Origin: Treponema peruense
Lineage (GTDB): Bacteria > Spirochaetota > Spirochaetia > Treponematales > Treponemataceae
Reading direction: 5' to 3'
NCBI RefSeq assembly: GCF_016117655.1
Contig: NZ_CP064936.1
Location: 1,364,001-1,428,000, forward strand
DNA: 64,000 nucleotides
Positions within the stretch are counted from its first letter, which is position 1. Each line of letters starts with the position of its first letter. Both the position numbers and the translations under genes were made by a program. Below are positions 1-8,333 of the stretch, piece after piece. A model generated the notes under the pieces. That model had not been told where the DNA came from. It saw nothing but the letters and a program-made list of their open reading frames with translations, and ran no database searches.

Positions 1-2097
1 AGTTGCTCTGAAGGAAAAAAAATTGCCCGACGTTCAGTTCAGGGAAACTTTGGTCTTGTTCCATCTGTTCCGTCGTGGTATCCAATTCCGTCAATAAAAC
101 CTGTTCAGGATCACGGCGTTGTAGAAATTATGCGCGGATGTCCCAACGGCTGCCGGTTCTGTCATGCAGGAATTTATTACAGACCAACGCGCGTAAAAAA
201 CCTTAAACTTATTATTGATGAAATTGATCATCTTGTTTTTGACGCAGGTTACAGGGAAATAAGCCTTAACTCGCTCAGCAGTGCAGACTTTCCTGATGTA
301 GAAGGACTTTTGGATCTTCTTAACAAAAGATACGAAGGATACAATGTTTCCTTCCAGCTTCCGTCACTTAAAGTAAACAGTATGTCGCTGGGAATCCTTG
401 AAAAACTTTCTGCAGTACGTAAAAGCGGGCTTACCTTTGCTGTTGAAACTCCTGAAGAACTCTGGCAGTTGAGTCTTAATAAGGAAGTTTATGCACAGCA
501 TCTCGAAGATATTGTGCGCCAGGCAAAGGCAGCAGGCTGGACAACTGCAAAATTCTACTTTATGATAGGTCTTCCTTTGGGCGATTATTTTGCAGAAAAC
601 AAAGACTCTCTTGCGGTGGGTTCTGAAGGAAGCGAAGAAAAAGTCATCGTGGACTTTCTGCTGAATCTTCAGGCCAGAACAAGAATCCAGTGCAATGTTA
701 ACGTTGGTATTTTTATTCCAAAACCGCATACGGCATACCAGTGGGTTACCCAGATAACACCGGAGCGCGCCCAGAAGAAGATGGAATGGATTTTCCAGAA
801 CCTTCCGCGGGGTAAATTCAGGCTTGGCAGACACAATTATGATGCTACAATTCTTGAAGGTCTCATAAGCCGCGGAAACTTTGACACTGGTAAAGTAATT
901 CTTGATGCATACAAAAGGGGCGCACGTTTTGATGCATGGGATGATCATTTGAGAGAAAATATGCAGTTCTGGAATGAAGCCTTTGACAATGCAGTCTGGG
1001 ACGTCAAAAAATGGATTTTCAGAAAATGGGATTTGGATGAAAGTCTTCCCTGGGACGGTGTTTCGCTTGGTACATCAAAAGCATTTTTTAAGAATGAATG
1101 GAAAAAATCCCTGTCCCACGAGCTTACAAAAAGATGTGCTTCTGACTGTGACCACAAATGCGGAATCTGTAATTCCAAAGAAAAGGTAAGCGTACATACA
1201 AAAGAAGAAATAGAAAGTGTATCAACATGTATAAAAAATAAGACAGTTGCTGTTCCTGAACAACATCCCGAGAGCAATATACCTATTCTTTACAGAGTTG
1301 TTTTTAATTTTACACGGACCGGCGGCGGTGAATATATTGCTTACCTTGCGCAGGTAGAAAGTTTTCACAAAGCAATTTTGCGTAGCGGACTTCCGTTTGT
1401 TTTTTCTTCGGGCTTTAATCCGCTTCCGAGAATTGAATTTGCCACTGCAATGACACTGGGCATTCCTTCAGAAGAAGAAACTGCTTCGTGCTGTCTTTAT
1501 TCCCCGGTGGATGAAGATCGTTTTAAGGAAGTAATGAATTCGGTACTTCCGCAGTCTTTTAGGGTTACAGATGTAATGATATTTCCTGTTACAACTCTTA
1601 GAAAAAGGGAATCATTAAGTCAGGGGTTATGGGGGTGTATATATAAGTATACATCTTTAGAAAGTTTCGATTTACGCGCCTTCCTTTCTTCGCAAGAATA
1701 CAAAACTCTTCGTGAACAGAATCCTCAGATAAAGACTGAGTGGAAGGAAGACTCGCTTTTTGTAACGTCCCCTTCGAGTGACAAAGCTTTTAGAACGGCA
1801 CTCGAAGCTTTCTGTCAAAAAAAATGGTATGAAGTCTGCCGTATCGTCAAGACAGCAACTCTTGCCAAACCGCAGATTTCGGGCTGGACTGTACGTGACG
1901 AACAAAACTGGCGCTGTGACAACAAAAACTTCAAAAAAGACGAAACTCTTTTGACCCCGGCAGACTCAAGTCCTGTTCCGTTTATGGAGCTTTATGCAAA
2001 AATTGCCGCAATAAACGCTGAACTCATTGACCAGCGCGAACAAATGGATGAACTTAAAAATGCCAACACCCTTGACGACAATAACTTACCTCATTAA
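1..2097 (+). CDS. B12-binding/radical SAM protein fused to DUF2344 (TIGR03960/TIGR03936 type), 5' partial
   Basis: The reading frame is open from the first base, so the N-terminus lies outside the window. A radical SAM cluster motif CPNGCRFC (C-x3-C-x2-C) is encoded at about 139-162. A cysteine-rich patch (CASDCDHKCGIC) follows at about 1138-1170, and the last ~230 residues resemble the DUF2344 domain (FSSGFNPLPRIEFA). This two-part layout is known as a fused or adjacent pair in many bacteria, where its role is poorly defined; a link to RNA modification has been proposed. Internal methionines exist, but the open frame upstream of the cluster motif shows the protein starts further left. The family call is fairly sure; the substrate is unknown. 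Confidence 0.85.
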   Translation, partial: SCSEGKKIARRSVQGNFGLVPSVPSWYPIPSIKPVQDHGVVEIMRGCPNGCRFCHAGIYYRPTRVKNLKLIIDEIDHLVFDAGYREISLNSLSSADFPDVEGLLDLLNKRYEGYNVSFQLPSLKVNSMSLGILEKLSAVRKSGLTFAVETPEELWQLSLNKEVYAQHLEDIVRQAKAAGWTTAKFYFMIGLPLGDYFAENKDSLAVGSEGSEEKVIVDFLLNLQARTRIQCNVNVGIFIPKPHTAYQWVTQITPERAQKKMEWIFQNLPRGKFRLGRHNYDATILEGLISRGNFDTGKVILDAYKRGARFDAWDDHLRENMQFWNEAFDNAVWDVKKWIFRKWDLDESLPWDGVSLGTSKAFFKNEWKKSLSHELTKRCASDCDHKCGICNSKEKVSVHTKEEIESVSTCIKNKTVAVPEQHPESNIPILYRVVFNFTRTGGGEYIAYLAQVESFHKAILRSGLPFVFSSGFNPLPRIEFATAMTLGIPSEEETASCCLYSPVDEDRFKEVMNSVLPQSFRVTDVMIFPVTTLRKRESLSQGLWGCIYKYTSLESFDLRAFLSSQEYKTLREQNPQIKTEWKEDSLFVTSPSSDKAFRTALEAFCQKKWYEVCRIVKTATLAKPQISGWTVRDEQNWRCDNKNFKKDETLLTPADSSPVPFMELYAKIAAINAELIDQREQMDELKNANTLDDNNLPH

Positions 2098-2109
2098 AAT
2101 GGTTTCATT

Positions 2110-3204
2110 GTGTTGATTCGTTATTCGGCAGACAGCAAAGGAAAGCCGGTTCAAAAAGCTGTAATATATACTAAGACAGAACATAACATTTCTCTAAAAT
2201 CAATTGACCCTGATGCGCTTTACGTAATAAGTCGCCTGCGTGAAAATTGTTTTGATGCATATATTGTTGGCGGTGCAGTAAGAGATTTGATAATCGGCAG
2301 GACGCCCAAAGATTTTGATATTGTTACTGACGCCACACCCAGTAGAATAAAAAAGATATTCAGAAATTCACGCATTATAGGCAAAAGATTCCGTCTTGTG
2401 CACATTTTCTTCGGACAAAAGATTTTTGAAGTAAGCACATTCCGCTCTACGGTAGACGGTTCTGTAGGCAATGCTTTCGGAACAATGGATGAAGACGTTA
2501 TGCGCCGTGATTTTTCACTGAACGCGCTTTACTATGATCCAATCAAAGAACACGTCATAGATTATGTCGGTGGAGTAAAAGACATCAGAAAGGGGATTGT
2601 GCGCCCGGTAATTCCCCTTAACCGCATTTTTATAGAAGATCCGGTCAGAATGCTCAGGGCTGTAAAATACGGTGCTACTACCGGATGTAAAATTCCGCAT
2701 TCGCTCAAAAAAAAGATACGCAGTTCTGCACCTCTTTTGGCACCTGTTTCCCCGTCACGCCTTACCGAAGAGCTGCTTAAAATAATCAACAGTGGACATT
2801 CTTATGACATTGTTTCGGGAACACTGGATACAAATCTGTTCGAATACCTGCAGCCTTCAGCTACAAACATGATGATAGAAGACCGCAAGTTTGAAAAAGC
2901 ATATCTTCATAGTTTAAAAGAACTGGATGCGGCCGCTGCGGCAAATCCCGGAATGAGGCTTGGGGACAGGCTTTTCTATATTTTGAGGGATTTTGTCACA
3001 AATCTAACGGACTGGAGCAGGGAAGAAAAAATTACTTCAATTGCCGCGGAACTTTACAAAAGAACCTGGGCCAGCTGCAGAAATTTCATTCTTCCCATGA
3101 ACCCGCAGAGAACTGAACTGGATTATGCAGTAAGAAAAATTCTTCTTTCTCTGGGAGTCCAGCTCAAGCAGAGAAAACCCCGCAAAGTCCAGCCAAAAAA
3201 TTAA
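2110..3204 (+). CDS. pcnB: poly(A) polymerase / CCA-adding-type nucleotidyltransferase (PcnB family)
   Basis: The 364-residue protein shows the class II nucleotidyltransferase head: GGAVRD at residues 54-59, the metal-binding DFD at 68-70 and RRDFSLNAL at 132-140. The stretch before the second motif (KRFRLVHIFFGQKIFEVSTF) is closer to bacterial PcnB than to classical CCA enzymes. Known PcnB proteins add 3' poly(A) tails to RNA; related enzymes add CCA to tRNA. Both tRNA genes in this window lack an encoded CCA, so the organism needs a CCA-adding activity, but it need not be this protein. The start is GTG at 2110 (TTG at 2113 is possible), 12 nt after the preceding gene, suggesting co-transcription. 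Confidence 0.85.
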   Translation: MLIRYSADSKGKPVQKAVIYTKTEHNISLKSIDPDALYVISRLRENCFDAYIVGGAVRDLIIGRTPKDFDIVTDATPSRIKKIFRNSRIIGKRFRLVHIFFGQKIFEVSTFRSTVDGSVGNAFGTMDEDVMRRDFSLNALYYDPIKEHVIDYVGGVKDIRKGIVRPVIPLNRIFIEDPVRMLRAVKYGATTGCKIPHSLKKKIRSSAPLLAPVSPSRLTEELLKIINSGHSYDIVSGTLDTNLFEYLQPSATNMMIEDRKFEKAYLHSLKELDAAAAANPGMRLGDRLFYILRDFVTNLTDWSREEKITSIAAELYKRTWASCRNFILPMNPQRTELDYAVRKILLSLGVQLKQRKPRKVQPKN

Positions 3205-3262
3205 ACCGAACAGGCAGTGCACTAGGCATTTTGATTCAGAAAGTCAGTACATCCCTGGCGGC

Positions 3263-4153
3263 TTATTTTTGCTTAGTTTCTTTTGGGGCAACACCGGTTA
3301 TCTTGTCTATGATAATGCTTACTTCTTCTACAAGAATACCGGTAAAGCGCTCGATATTTTCTATAATGTACTGTTGTAGATTGTGAATTTCACCTGTAAG
3401 CTGCTTTCCGAAAGGAACGTCGATTGTAATTATGAGTCTGTAACCGTGGCTGTCTGTTTTTATCGTAAGTTTTTTTACCCTTATATCAGAATCAAATTCA
3501 CTTACGCAGTGCATGGCCATCTGGCTTAAGGCGGCTTCTGAAATTTCTATGCGTCCTTTTTTGCTGAATTCCGGGGTAACAATTGATTTTTCAGAAAGGG
3601 AACCGTCTTTTTTAAGGATTTTAATTTTGCTCTGACCCTTTGAAAGAATTTCGCGTATTGATTTATAGAAAATCTGTGAATAACTCTTTTTAACTTCAAT
3701 TGCCGGAACGGGAATAACGTGTTTTCCTTCTATCTGGCGGCTTCTTATTGCTTTTTCTATTTCTTCCCGTGTAGAAATGTCTTCTATCTTGATTATTTTG
3801 GAAGGAGGAGGCAGCTGAAGTCTCATTGCTATCTTTCCGACCATTTTTTCACTTGTTCCAAGAATAAGTATTTTTTTGATTTTGTTTTTCTGAAGAACAC
3901 GCGCCACTTCATCTCTGTGCTGCTTGTCGTCAAAAAGAGCAATGCGTACAGCACCCATATAGGTCTTTTCGTGCTTTGCTGTCCTTCCGGCAAGAATTTT
4001 GTCATCTTGAATGAGAAGTCCGTCATCTATAAGGGCGTTTATTCCGTATTTCTGTGCAAGAAGTTTTGCTCTGAAACTTTTGCCTGTTCCGCTTTCGCCG
4101 ACAAGTGCAAATACTGTTATTCCGTGGTTTGATAATTTAGAAAAAATATTCAT
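3263..4153 (-). CDS. P-loop NTPase fused to an Asp23/Gls24-like domain
   Basis: The 296-residue protein begins with a Walker A motif, GESGTGKS, at residues 19-26, followed by an NTPase-like core. The last ~85 residues (from ISEAALSQMA to the VSIIIDKI stretch) look like an Asp23/Gls24 (DUF322) domain. The start is taken as ATG at 4153; an upstream in-frame start at 4186 would overlap the preceding gene. No Shine-Dalgarno is visible; the gene follows the rluA-type gene by 8 nt on the same strand. Function is unknown. Asp23 proteins in Gram-positive bacteria are membrane-associated stress proteins; what an ATPase fusion does is not established. Confidence 0.65.
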   Translation of the reverse strand: MNIFSKLSNHGITVFALVGESGTGKSFRAKLLAQKYGINALIDDGLLIQDDKILAGRTAKHEKTYMGAVRIALFDDKQHRDEVARVLQKNKIKKILILGTSEKMVGKIAMRLQLPPPSKIIKIEDISTREEIEKAIRSRQIEGKHVIPVPAIEVKKSYSQIFYKSIREILSKGQSKIKILKKDGSLSEKSIVTPEFSKKGRIEISEAALSQMAMHCVSEFDSDIRVKKLTIKTDSHGYRLIITIDVPFGKQLTGEIHNLQQYIIENIERFTGILVEEVSIIIDKITGVAPKETKQK

Positions 4154-4161
4154 ATATATTA

Positions 4162-5151
4162 TTAAATTATAAGTTGTCTGTCCCAATTTATCAAGGCTGA
4201 ATGCATAAAATCGTTGAATTCGGCAGGAGGGTCTGCTTTTATTATCTGGGGAAGTCCAAGCGGATTATCTTTCGGGAAGACAAGTGCCGCTGCATGAAGA
4301 AAAAAACGGCCGTTTGTGCGGCTTTTGTACGCACTGTCCCCATAAAGCGGGTGTCCGTGCAGACTGCTCTGGGCGCGGATCTGGTGTTTTCTTCCTGTTT
4401 GTATGTTGAACTGAACCAGTGTTACCTTAGTGTTGCCGGCTGTTCCGTATGCGAGTGGAATAACAGAAGTTACCGCTTCCTTTGAAGTGCTGCCTTTTTT
4501 TTCAGAAGCTGCAGTTACCGTGTGGAAGGCTTTGCCGTTTGTGGTTTCATCACATTCAATATAGTCTGTCCAGAGTTCACTTCTGGAAATCTGACCTTCA
4601 ACTATTCCTATATATATTTTTTTTATAAGATGCGTTTTTATTCCTTCTGAAAACCATCTGGCTCCTTCTGAACTGACTGGAAAAGCAATCATTCCTGAAG
4701 TTCCGCGGTCAAGACGGTGCAGGGGGCCCGGCTTGAACGAAAGGGACTTTTGTACTCCCGACGCTTTGTATTCTTTAAGAAAAGCCTCAGCAAGAGATGT
4801 TCCGCCGCCGCTTCCTGGCTGGACATTTATGCCGGCGTCTTTGTATACAATCTGCAGGTGTTCGTTTTTGAATATTGTGTTTACTGCAGGGTACCCGGCA
4901 TTGTTTTTTTGAAGCGGTGTCTGCTGCCTTGTGTTCTGTTGCGGCGCTTTCAGTAAAAAAGATGCAACTGTTATTTTGTCACCGCATGAAACTTTTGTAT
5001 CTGCAGAAGTTTTTTTTCCGTTAAGGCGTATAAGATTTTTTCGGATTGCAGAATGTGCGTCTGGAATTCTGCCGTTGGATACAGTTTTTATTATTCTGTC
5101 AAGTCTTCTTCCGGCGTCATCCTGTGATGCAGTAAAATCAGTGAAATCCAT
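4162..5151 (-). CDS. RluA-family pseudouridine synthase with S4 domain
   Basis: The 329-residue protein has an N-terminal S4-like RNA-binding region (DDAGRRLDRIIKT onward) and the catalytic signature HRLDRGTSGMIAF with its invariant aspartate. The family isomerises uridine to pseudouridine in rRNA or tRNA; the exact site cannot be read from sequence. The start is ATG at 5151, the only one that begins directly before the S4 domain. A perfect TATAAT lies only 6 nt upstream and no Shine-Dalgarno is present, so the message may be leaderless. It diverges from the gene at 5198 across 46 bp. Two further RluA-type genes lie at 48497 and 49257. Confidence 0.88.
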   Translation of the reverse strand: MDFTDFTASQDDAGRRLDRIIKTVSNGRIPDAHSAIRKNLIRLNGKKTSADTKVSCGDKITVASFLLKAPQQNTRQQTPLQKNNAGYPAVNTIFKNEHLQIVYKDAGINVQPGSGGGTSLAEAFLKEYKASGVQKSLSFKPGPLHRLDRGTSGMIAFPVSSEGARWFSEGIKTHLIKKIYIGIVEGQISRSELWTDYIECDETTNGKAFHTVTAASEKKGSTSKEAVTSVIPLAYGTAGNTKVTLVQFNIQTGRKHQIRAQSSLHGHPLYGDSAYKSRTNGRFFLHAAALVFPKDNPLGLPQIIKADPPAEFNDFMHSALINWDRQLII

Positions 5152-5157
5152 GCGCAG

Positions 5158-5190
5158 ATTATAGAACAATTTTGCATCATGTGCTATACT
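5158..5190. promoter_or_regulatory. compact divergent promoter pair with start-proximal -10 boxes
   Basis: On the minus strand TATAAT (5163-5158) lies 6 nt from the ATG at 5151. On the plus strand an extended -10, TGCTATACT (5182-5190, hexamer 5185-5190), lies 7 nt from the ATG at 5198. The -35 matches are weak on both sides. A GGAG at 5191-5194 could still serve the plus-strand gene if transcription starts further upstream. Confidence 0.45.
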
Positions 5191-5197
5191 GGAGAAT

Positions 5198-5677
5198 ATG
5201 GCAAACGCAAAAGAACAGTTGAACTTATTTCTTTCACAGCCGGTTTTAATGTCGTGCATTTTCAGTTGGCTTTCGGCCCAGCTTATAAAGACTCTCATAA
5301 AGCTTTTTTCAGGCAAAGTCCACAGTATCAGGGAACTTTTTGAACTTCTTTTCTGGAGAACAGGAAGTATGCCTTCAAGTCATTCGGCTCTTGTTGCAAC
5401 TCTTTGTACTACAATAGGCTTCCGTTCTGGAATTGACAGCGATGTTTTTATTCTTTCGCTCGGATTTTTTCTCATAACAATCAGGGATGCCGTAGGTGTA
5501 AGGCGCGCCAACGGAATTCAGGCCAGAATGCTCAACAAAATTGGCCGGGCTCTTGGCGACAAGGGTATTATAGATTTTAAACCAATAAAGGAAGTGCAGG
5601 GACATACTCCGGCAGAAGTTTTTATGGGATGTCTTCTCGGATTTTTTATAGGTCTTGCATTCAGCGTATTAAAATAA
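5198..5677 (+). CDS. divergent PAP2-family membrane protein (DUF212, YuiD-like)
   Basis: The 159-residue protein carries the DUF212 hallmark MPSSHSALV followed by a hydrophobic helix and RDAVGVRRANGIQA. This family is distantly related to PAP2 phosphatases and is predicted to be an integral membrane protein; its substrate is unproven. Several hydrophobic segments are visible (residues ~5-30, ~80-100, ~140-158). It is the first gene of the plus-strand run leading into the rnf genes, with the next gene starting immediately after its stop codon. From memory, a DUF212 gene also lies just upstream of the rnf-like cluster in T. pallidum. Confidence 0.85.
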   Translation: MANAKEQLNLFLSQPVLMSCIFSWLSAQLIKTLIKLFSGKVHSIRELFELLFWRTGSMPSSHSALVATLCTTIGFRSGIDSDVFILSLGFFLITIRDAVGVRRANGIQARMLNKIGRALGDKGIIDFKPIKEVQGHTPAEVFMGCLLGFFIGLAFSVLK

Positions 5678-7069
5678 ATGAAGACTCAGAAATCTCTTCT
5701 TTTTTGTGCGCTTACTGTTCTGGCGTCTTTTTCTTTTCTTTTTGTTCTCAGAACCATTCCTATAACACGTATATGGAACGATTATGCTGTGGTTTATGCA
5801 GACAAGTCTCTTTCCGAAGATTACGTGGCTTCAGTTTTGGAAGATTCAGGCTGCTCGGGTATTGTAAGGCTTGGTGTACAGCAGGTTCCTGTCAAAACAG
5901 ATTTTCTCAATGTGATTCCAGATTACGAAGATTCGTATATTTCAAAAAGAGCCGGCTATTTTTATGACAAAACCGGAGCATTCCGCGTTTTTTATGTTCC
6001 GTCTTCCTGTGATGACGCGGCGGTAAAAGCTGTTTCCAAAATAATCCGCGAGACCGGAAAAACTGTGGGTCTTGACGGAAAGGGGCAGTTTCCGTGGCTT
6101 GTTCCTGTTATTGCACTCTCTGTTGCTGCATTTTTTCTTGTATTTACTGTTTCAAAAGGTGTTTTTGCAGCCGCCGCTGTTCCTTTTTTGCTGCTGTGTT
6201 TTTCTGCACCGTTTTATACTGTTGCTGCAGCTTCCGTTCTTTTTATGCTCTCTGTTTTTCTGATTGTTCCGCTTTTGGGTCGGCGTAATTTTATTAAGGC
6301 TGTTTCAAAAAGCGCATATATTCTTGTGCCAGCCGCGATGTCTCTGGTTATACTTGCGGTTAACTCCTGGCGTACATGTATTCTGGGAATATTGTGTGCG
6401 TCATCTTCTGTTGCACTTGTTTGTCTTGTACTTAATGCACCCCGGCGTTCTTATGCCGCAGTTTGTTTTTCCTATATTTTTTCTGCAACACAGATTTCTG
6501 TAGTAAACGCAAAAAATTCAATGAGGGTTCTGTTTTGTGCAGTACCGCTTTTTCTTATTTTTATTTCATTTATTCTTTCATCAAGAATTTCTGTTCCGGC
6601 GGCAAAAATGTCTGCCCTGCTTCCTGTTCCGGTTTCTTCTGACAAAGAGTCCGAACTGCCGCTTTTGGATGATTTTTACAAGTGGTCGTGGTATGCAAAG
6701 TCCCTGCCTTATGTAAGCATGAATGATGTTTCAAAAGCTCTTTCTGTCAGGGACGGGGACACAATTTCTGTTCCGCGTTTTTCCTATGCAGACGGCCATA
6801 TATCCGAAAGTGAGTCTGTTGTAATGGAATACGGGCCAAAGTTCCGCAGCGGTATTGACGAAGAAGTTTCAGACTTGTCTTACGCTTCTTTGGAAAAGTT
6901 TTTGCTCAAACAGGATGACGGTATTTCTGTTGTATACGGAAGTTACGGTTCAAAGGGTCAGCGTCCCGACATTCTTTCACTTTTGCTTATTGCTGCAGGT
7001 CTTGCTGTTCCTGTAGTTCTGTTTTTATATTATAATCTGTTCGGAAGAAAAAACTATGAGATATGTTAG
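5678..7069 (+). CDS. multi-spanning membrane protein of unknown function, first partner of the rnf cluster
   Basis: I do not recognise a family. The 463-residue protein has an N-terminal membrane anchor (residues ~7-27), a soluble region to ~145, about eight hydrophobic helices between ~147 and ~310, a second soluble region (~318-435) and a last helix near 440-457. The topology suggests two extracytoplasmic domains. It starts directly after the preceding stop codon and its 3' end overlaps rnfC by 14 nt, so it is almost certainly co-translated with the complex. Its fixed position hints at an accessory subunit or assembly factor of the Rnf-like machine; that is inference from context only. Confidence 0.75.
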   Translation: MKTQKSLLFCALTVLASFSFLFVLRTIPITRIWNDYAVVYADKSLSEDYVASVLEDSGCSGIVRLGVQQVPVKTDFLNVIPDYEDSYISKRAGYFYDKTGAFRVFYVPSSCDDAAVKAVSKIIRETGKTVGLDGKGQFPWLVPVIALSVAAFFLVFTVSKGVFAAAAVPFLLLCFSAPFYTVAAASVLFMLSVFLIVPLLGRRNFIKAVSKSAYILVPAAMSLVILAVNSWRTCILGILCASSSVALVCLVLNAPRRSYAAVCFSYIFSATQISVVNAKNSMRVLFCAVPLFLIFISFILSSRISVPAAKMSALLPVPVSSDKESELPLLDDFYKWSWYAKSLPYVSMNDVSKALSVRDGDTISVPRFSYADGHISESESVVMEYGPKFRSGIDEEVSDLSYASLEKFLLKQDDGISVVYGSYGSKGQRPDILSLLLIAAGLAVPVVLFLYYNLFGRKNYEIC

Positions 7070-8333
7070 TAATTTTGTGCGTTCTGAAAGGCAGATGTTC
7101 AAAACGTGTGTAAGGGCTTTTCTGCCTCCATTTCCTGTTGTTGCATTCAGACAGGGTAAAGGTTCTGACTGCAGTGCTGTTGTTTCAGAAGGTGATGCCG
7201 TAAGGGAAGGTCAGCTTATTGCCGTTTTGCCTGATGGTGACAGTGTACATTCTCCTGTTCCCGGAACGGTCGATTCAATTTTTCAGACTACGCTTCCTGA
7301 CGGTAAACTTGGTACTTCTGTAAAAATACGAACCGGCGGCTCTTTTTCTTTTTTGGGAAAAAAGGATGTTGTAACAAACTGGCACACTCTATTAAAGTCA
7401 GAAATTCTTGACGCAATAAAGTCGTGCGGGGTAGTAAATACTTTTTTTGAACCGGAGCCTCTTTTTGAAATTATAGAAAAATCTTCAGAAATAAAGAATA
7501 ATTTTCTTGTTGTAAGAATGTTCGACGAAGACCCGGGAAGACTTACTGACTCTTTTGTTGCACAGTTCTGTCTTTCAAAAGTGACGGAAGGTGCGTGTAT
7601 TACAGCAAGGGCAATGGGAGCTGCAGGAATTGTTTTTGTTCTTGACAAGAACCAGGAATTCAATCCCTCCCTTTTGAATGATTCTGTTCCTTTCTGTGCA
7701 GTAAGAGTTGACGCTTCAAAATATCCGGCAGGCTTCAGGGAAAATATAATCACTGCTGTAAGAAAAAATGCACGGCTTCCTGAGTACAAGTTCTTTTCGG
7801 CAATGAGCAGAAAGAGCATTTTTATTGACCCCGAGACAGCACTTTCTGTATATGAAGCGGTTGTTCTTGGAAAACCTGTTATAGAAAGATTTGTGCATGT
7901 TACCGGAAACTGTCTGCGTTCTGCGGCGATGATGAAGGTAAGAATTGGAACATCAATTTCATCTCTTGCAGAACAGTGCGGCGGTTTTAAAATTGCGCCT
8001 GCAAAAATTGCCGTTAACGGTCTTATTACAGGAAAAACTGTTGCCGACCCCGAAGTCTGCATTACCAAATCCATAAAGTCAGTTTCTTTTATTCCGTCAT
8101 CAGAACTGTTCAACCAGGTTTTGAGCCCGTGTATACGTTGCGGTAAATGTCGTTCTGTCTGTCCGGAACATCTTTATCCCGACTTAATGTACAGAAGCGC
8201 AACAGAAGGTCTTGCCACAGGAAATGAACTTAAGAAAACTGCAGCCCTTTGTTCACTTTGCAATCTCTGCAGCAGTGCATGTCCGGCAAGACTTCCGTTA
8301 AGCATTGGCGTACGTCTTCTTCAGGAGAAATAA
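7056..8333 (+). CDS. rnfC: RnfC-like electron transport subunit
   Basis: The 425-residue protein has the RnfC N-terminal barrel pattern (VVSEGDAVREGQLIAV, HSPVPGTVDSI) and two C-terminal [4Fe-4S] motifs, CIRCGKCRSVCP at 359-370 and CSLCNLCSSACP at 399-410. In classical RnfC the middle domain binds FMN and NADH through GxGGAGFPT and NGAECEPY-like motifs. Here the corresponding stretch reads CGVVNTFFEPEP and VVRMFDEDPG, so the glycine-rich site appears lost. The start codon lies inside the preceding gene and the next gene starts immediately after, as expected of a tightly coupled operon. Subunit identity is secure; the electron donor is doubtful. Confidence 0.88.
   Translation: MRYVSNFVRSERQMFKTCVRAFLPPFPVVAFRQGKGSDCSAVVSEGDAVREGQLIAVLPDGDSVHSPVPGTVDSIFQTTLPDGKLGTSVKIRTGGSFSFLGKKDVVTNWHTLLKSEILDAIKSCGVVNTFFEPEPLFEIIEKSSEIKNNFLVVRMFDEDPGRLTDSFVAQFCLSKVTEGACITARAMGAAGIVFVLDKNQEFNPSLLNDSVPFCAVRVDASKYPAGFRENIITAVRKNARLPEYKFFSAMSRKSIFIDPETALSVYEAVVLGKPVIERFVHVTGNCLRSAAMMKVRIGTSISSLAEQCGGFKIAPAKIAVNGLITGKTVADPEVCITKSIKSVSFIPSSELFNQVLSPCIRCGKCRSVCPEHLYPDLMYRSATEGLATGNELKKTAALCSLCNLCSSACPARLPLSIGVRLLQEK

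Noticed and set aside
364-1277. Long minus-strand open frames opposite the radical SAM gene
   Set aside because: They are antisense to a well-recognised protein, have no ribosome binding sites and show no domain pattern.
3205-3262. Terminator between the convergent pcnB and P-loop genes
   Set aside because: Only a short AGTGCACT palindrome is present, with no T run.
7283-8113. 276-codon minus-strand frame inside rnfC
   Set aside because: It lies wholly antisense to rnfC; composition is a mirror of the coding strand and no motif is recognised.
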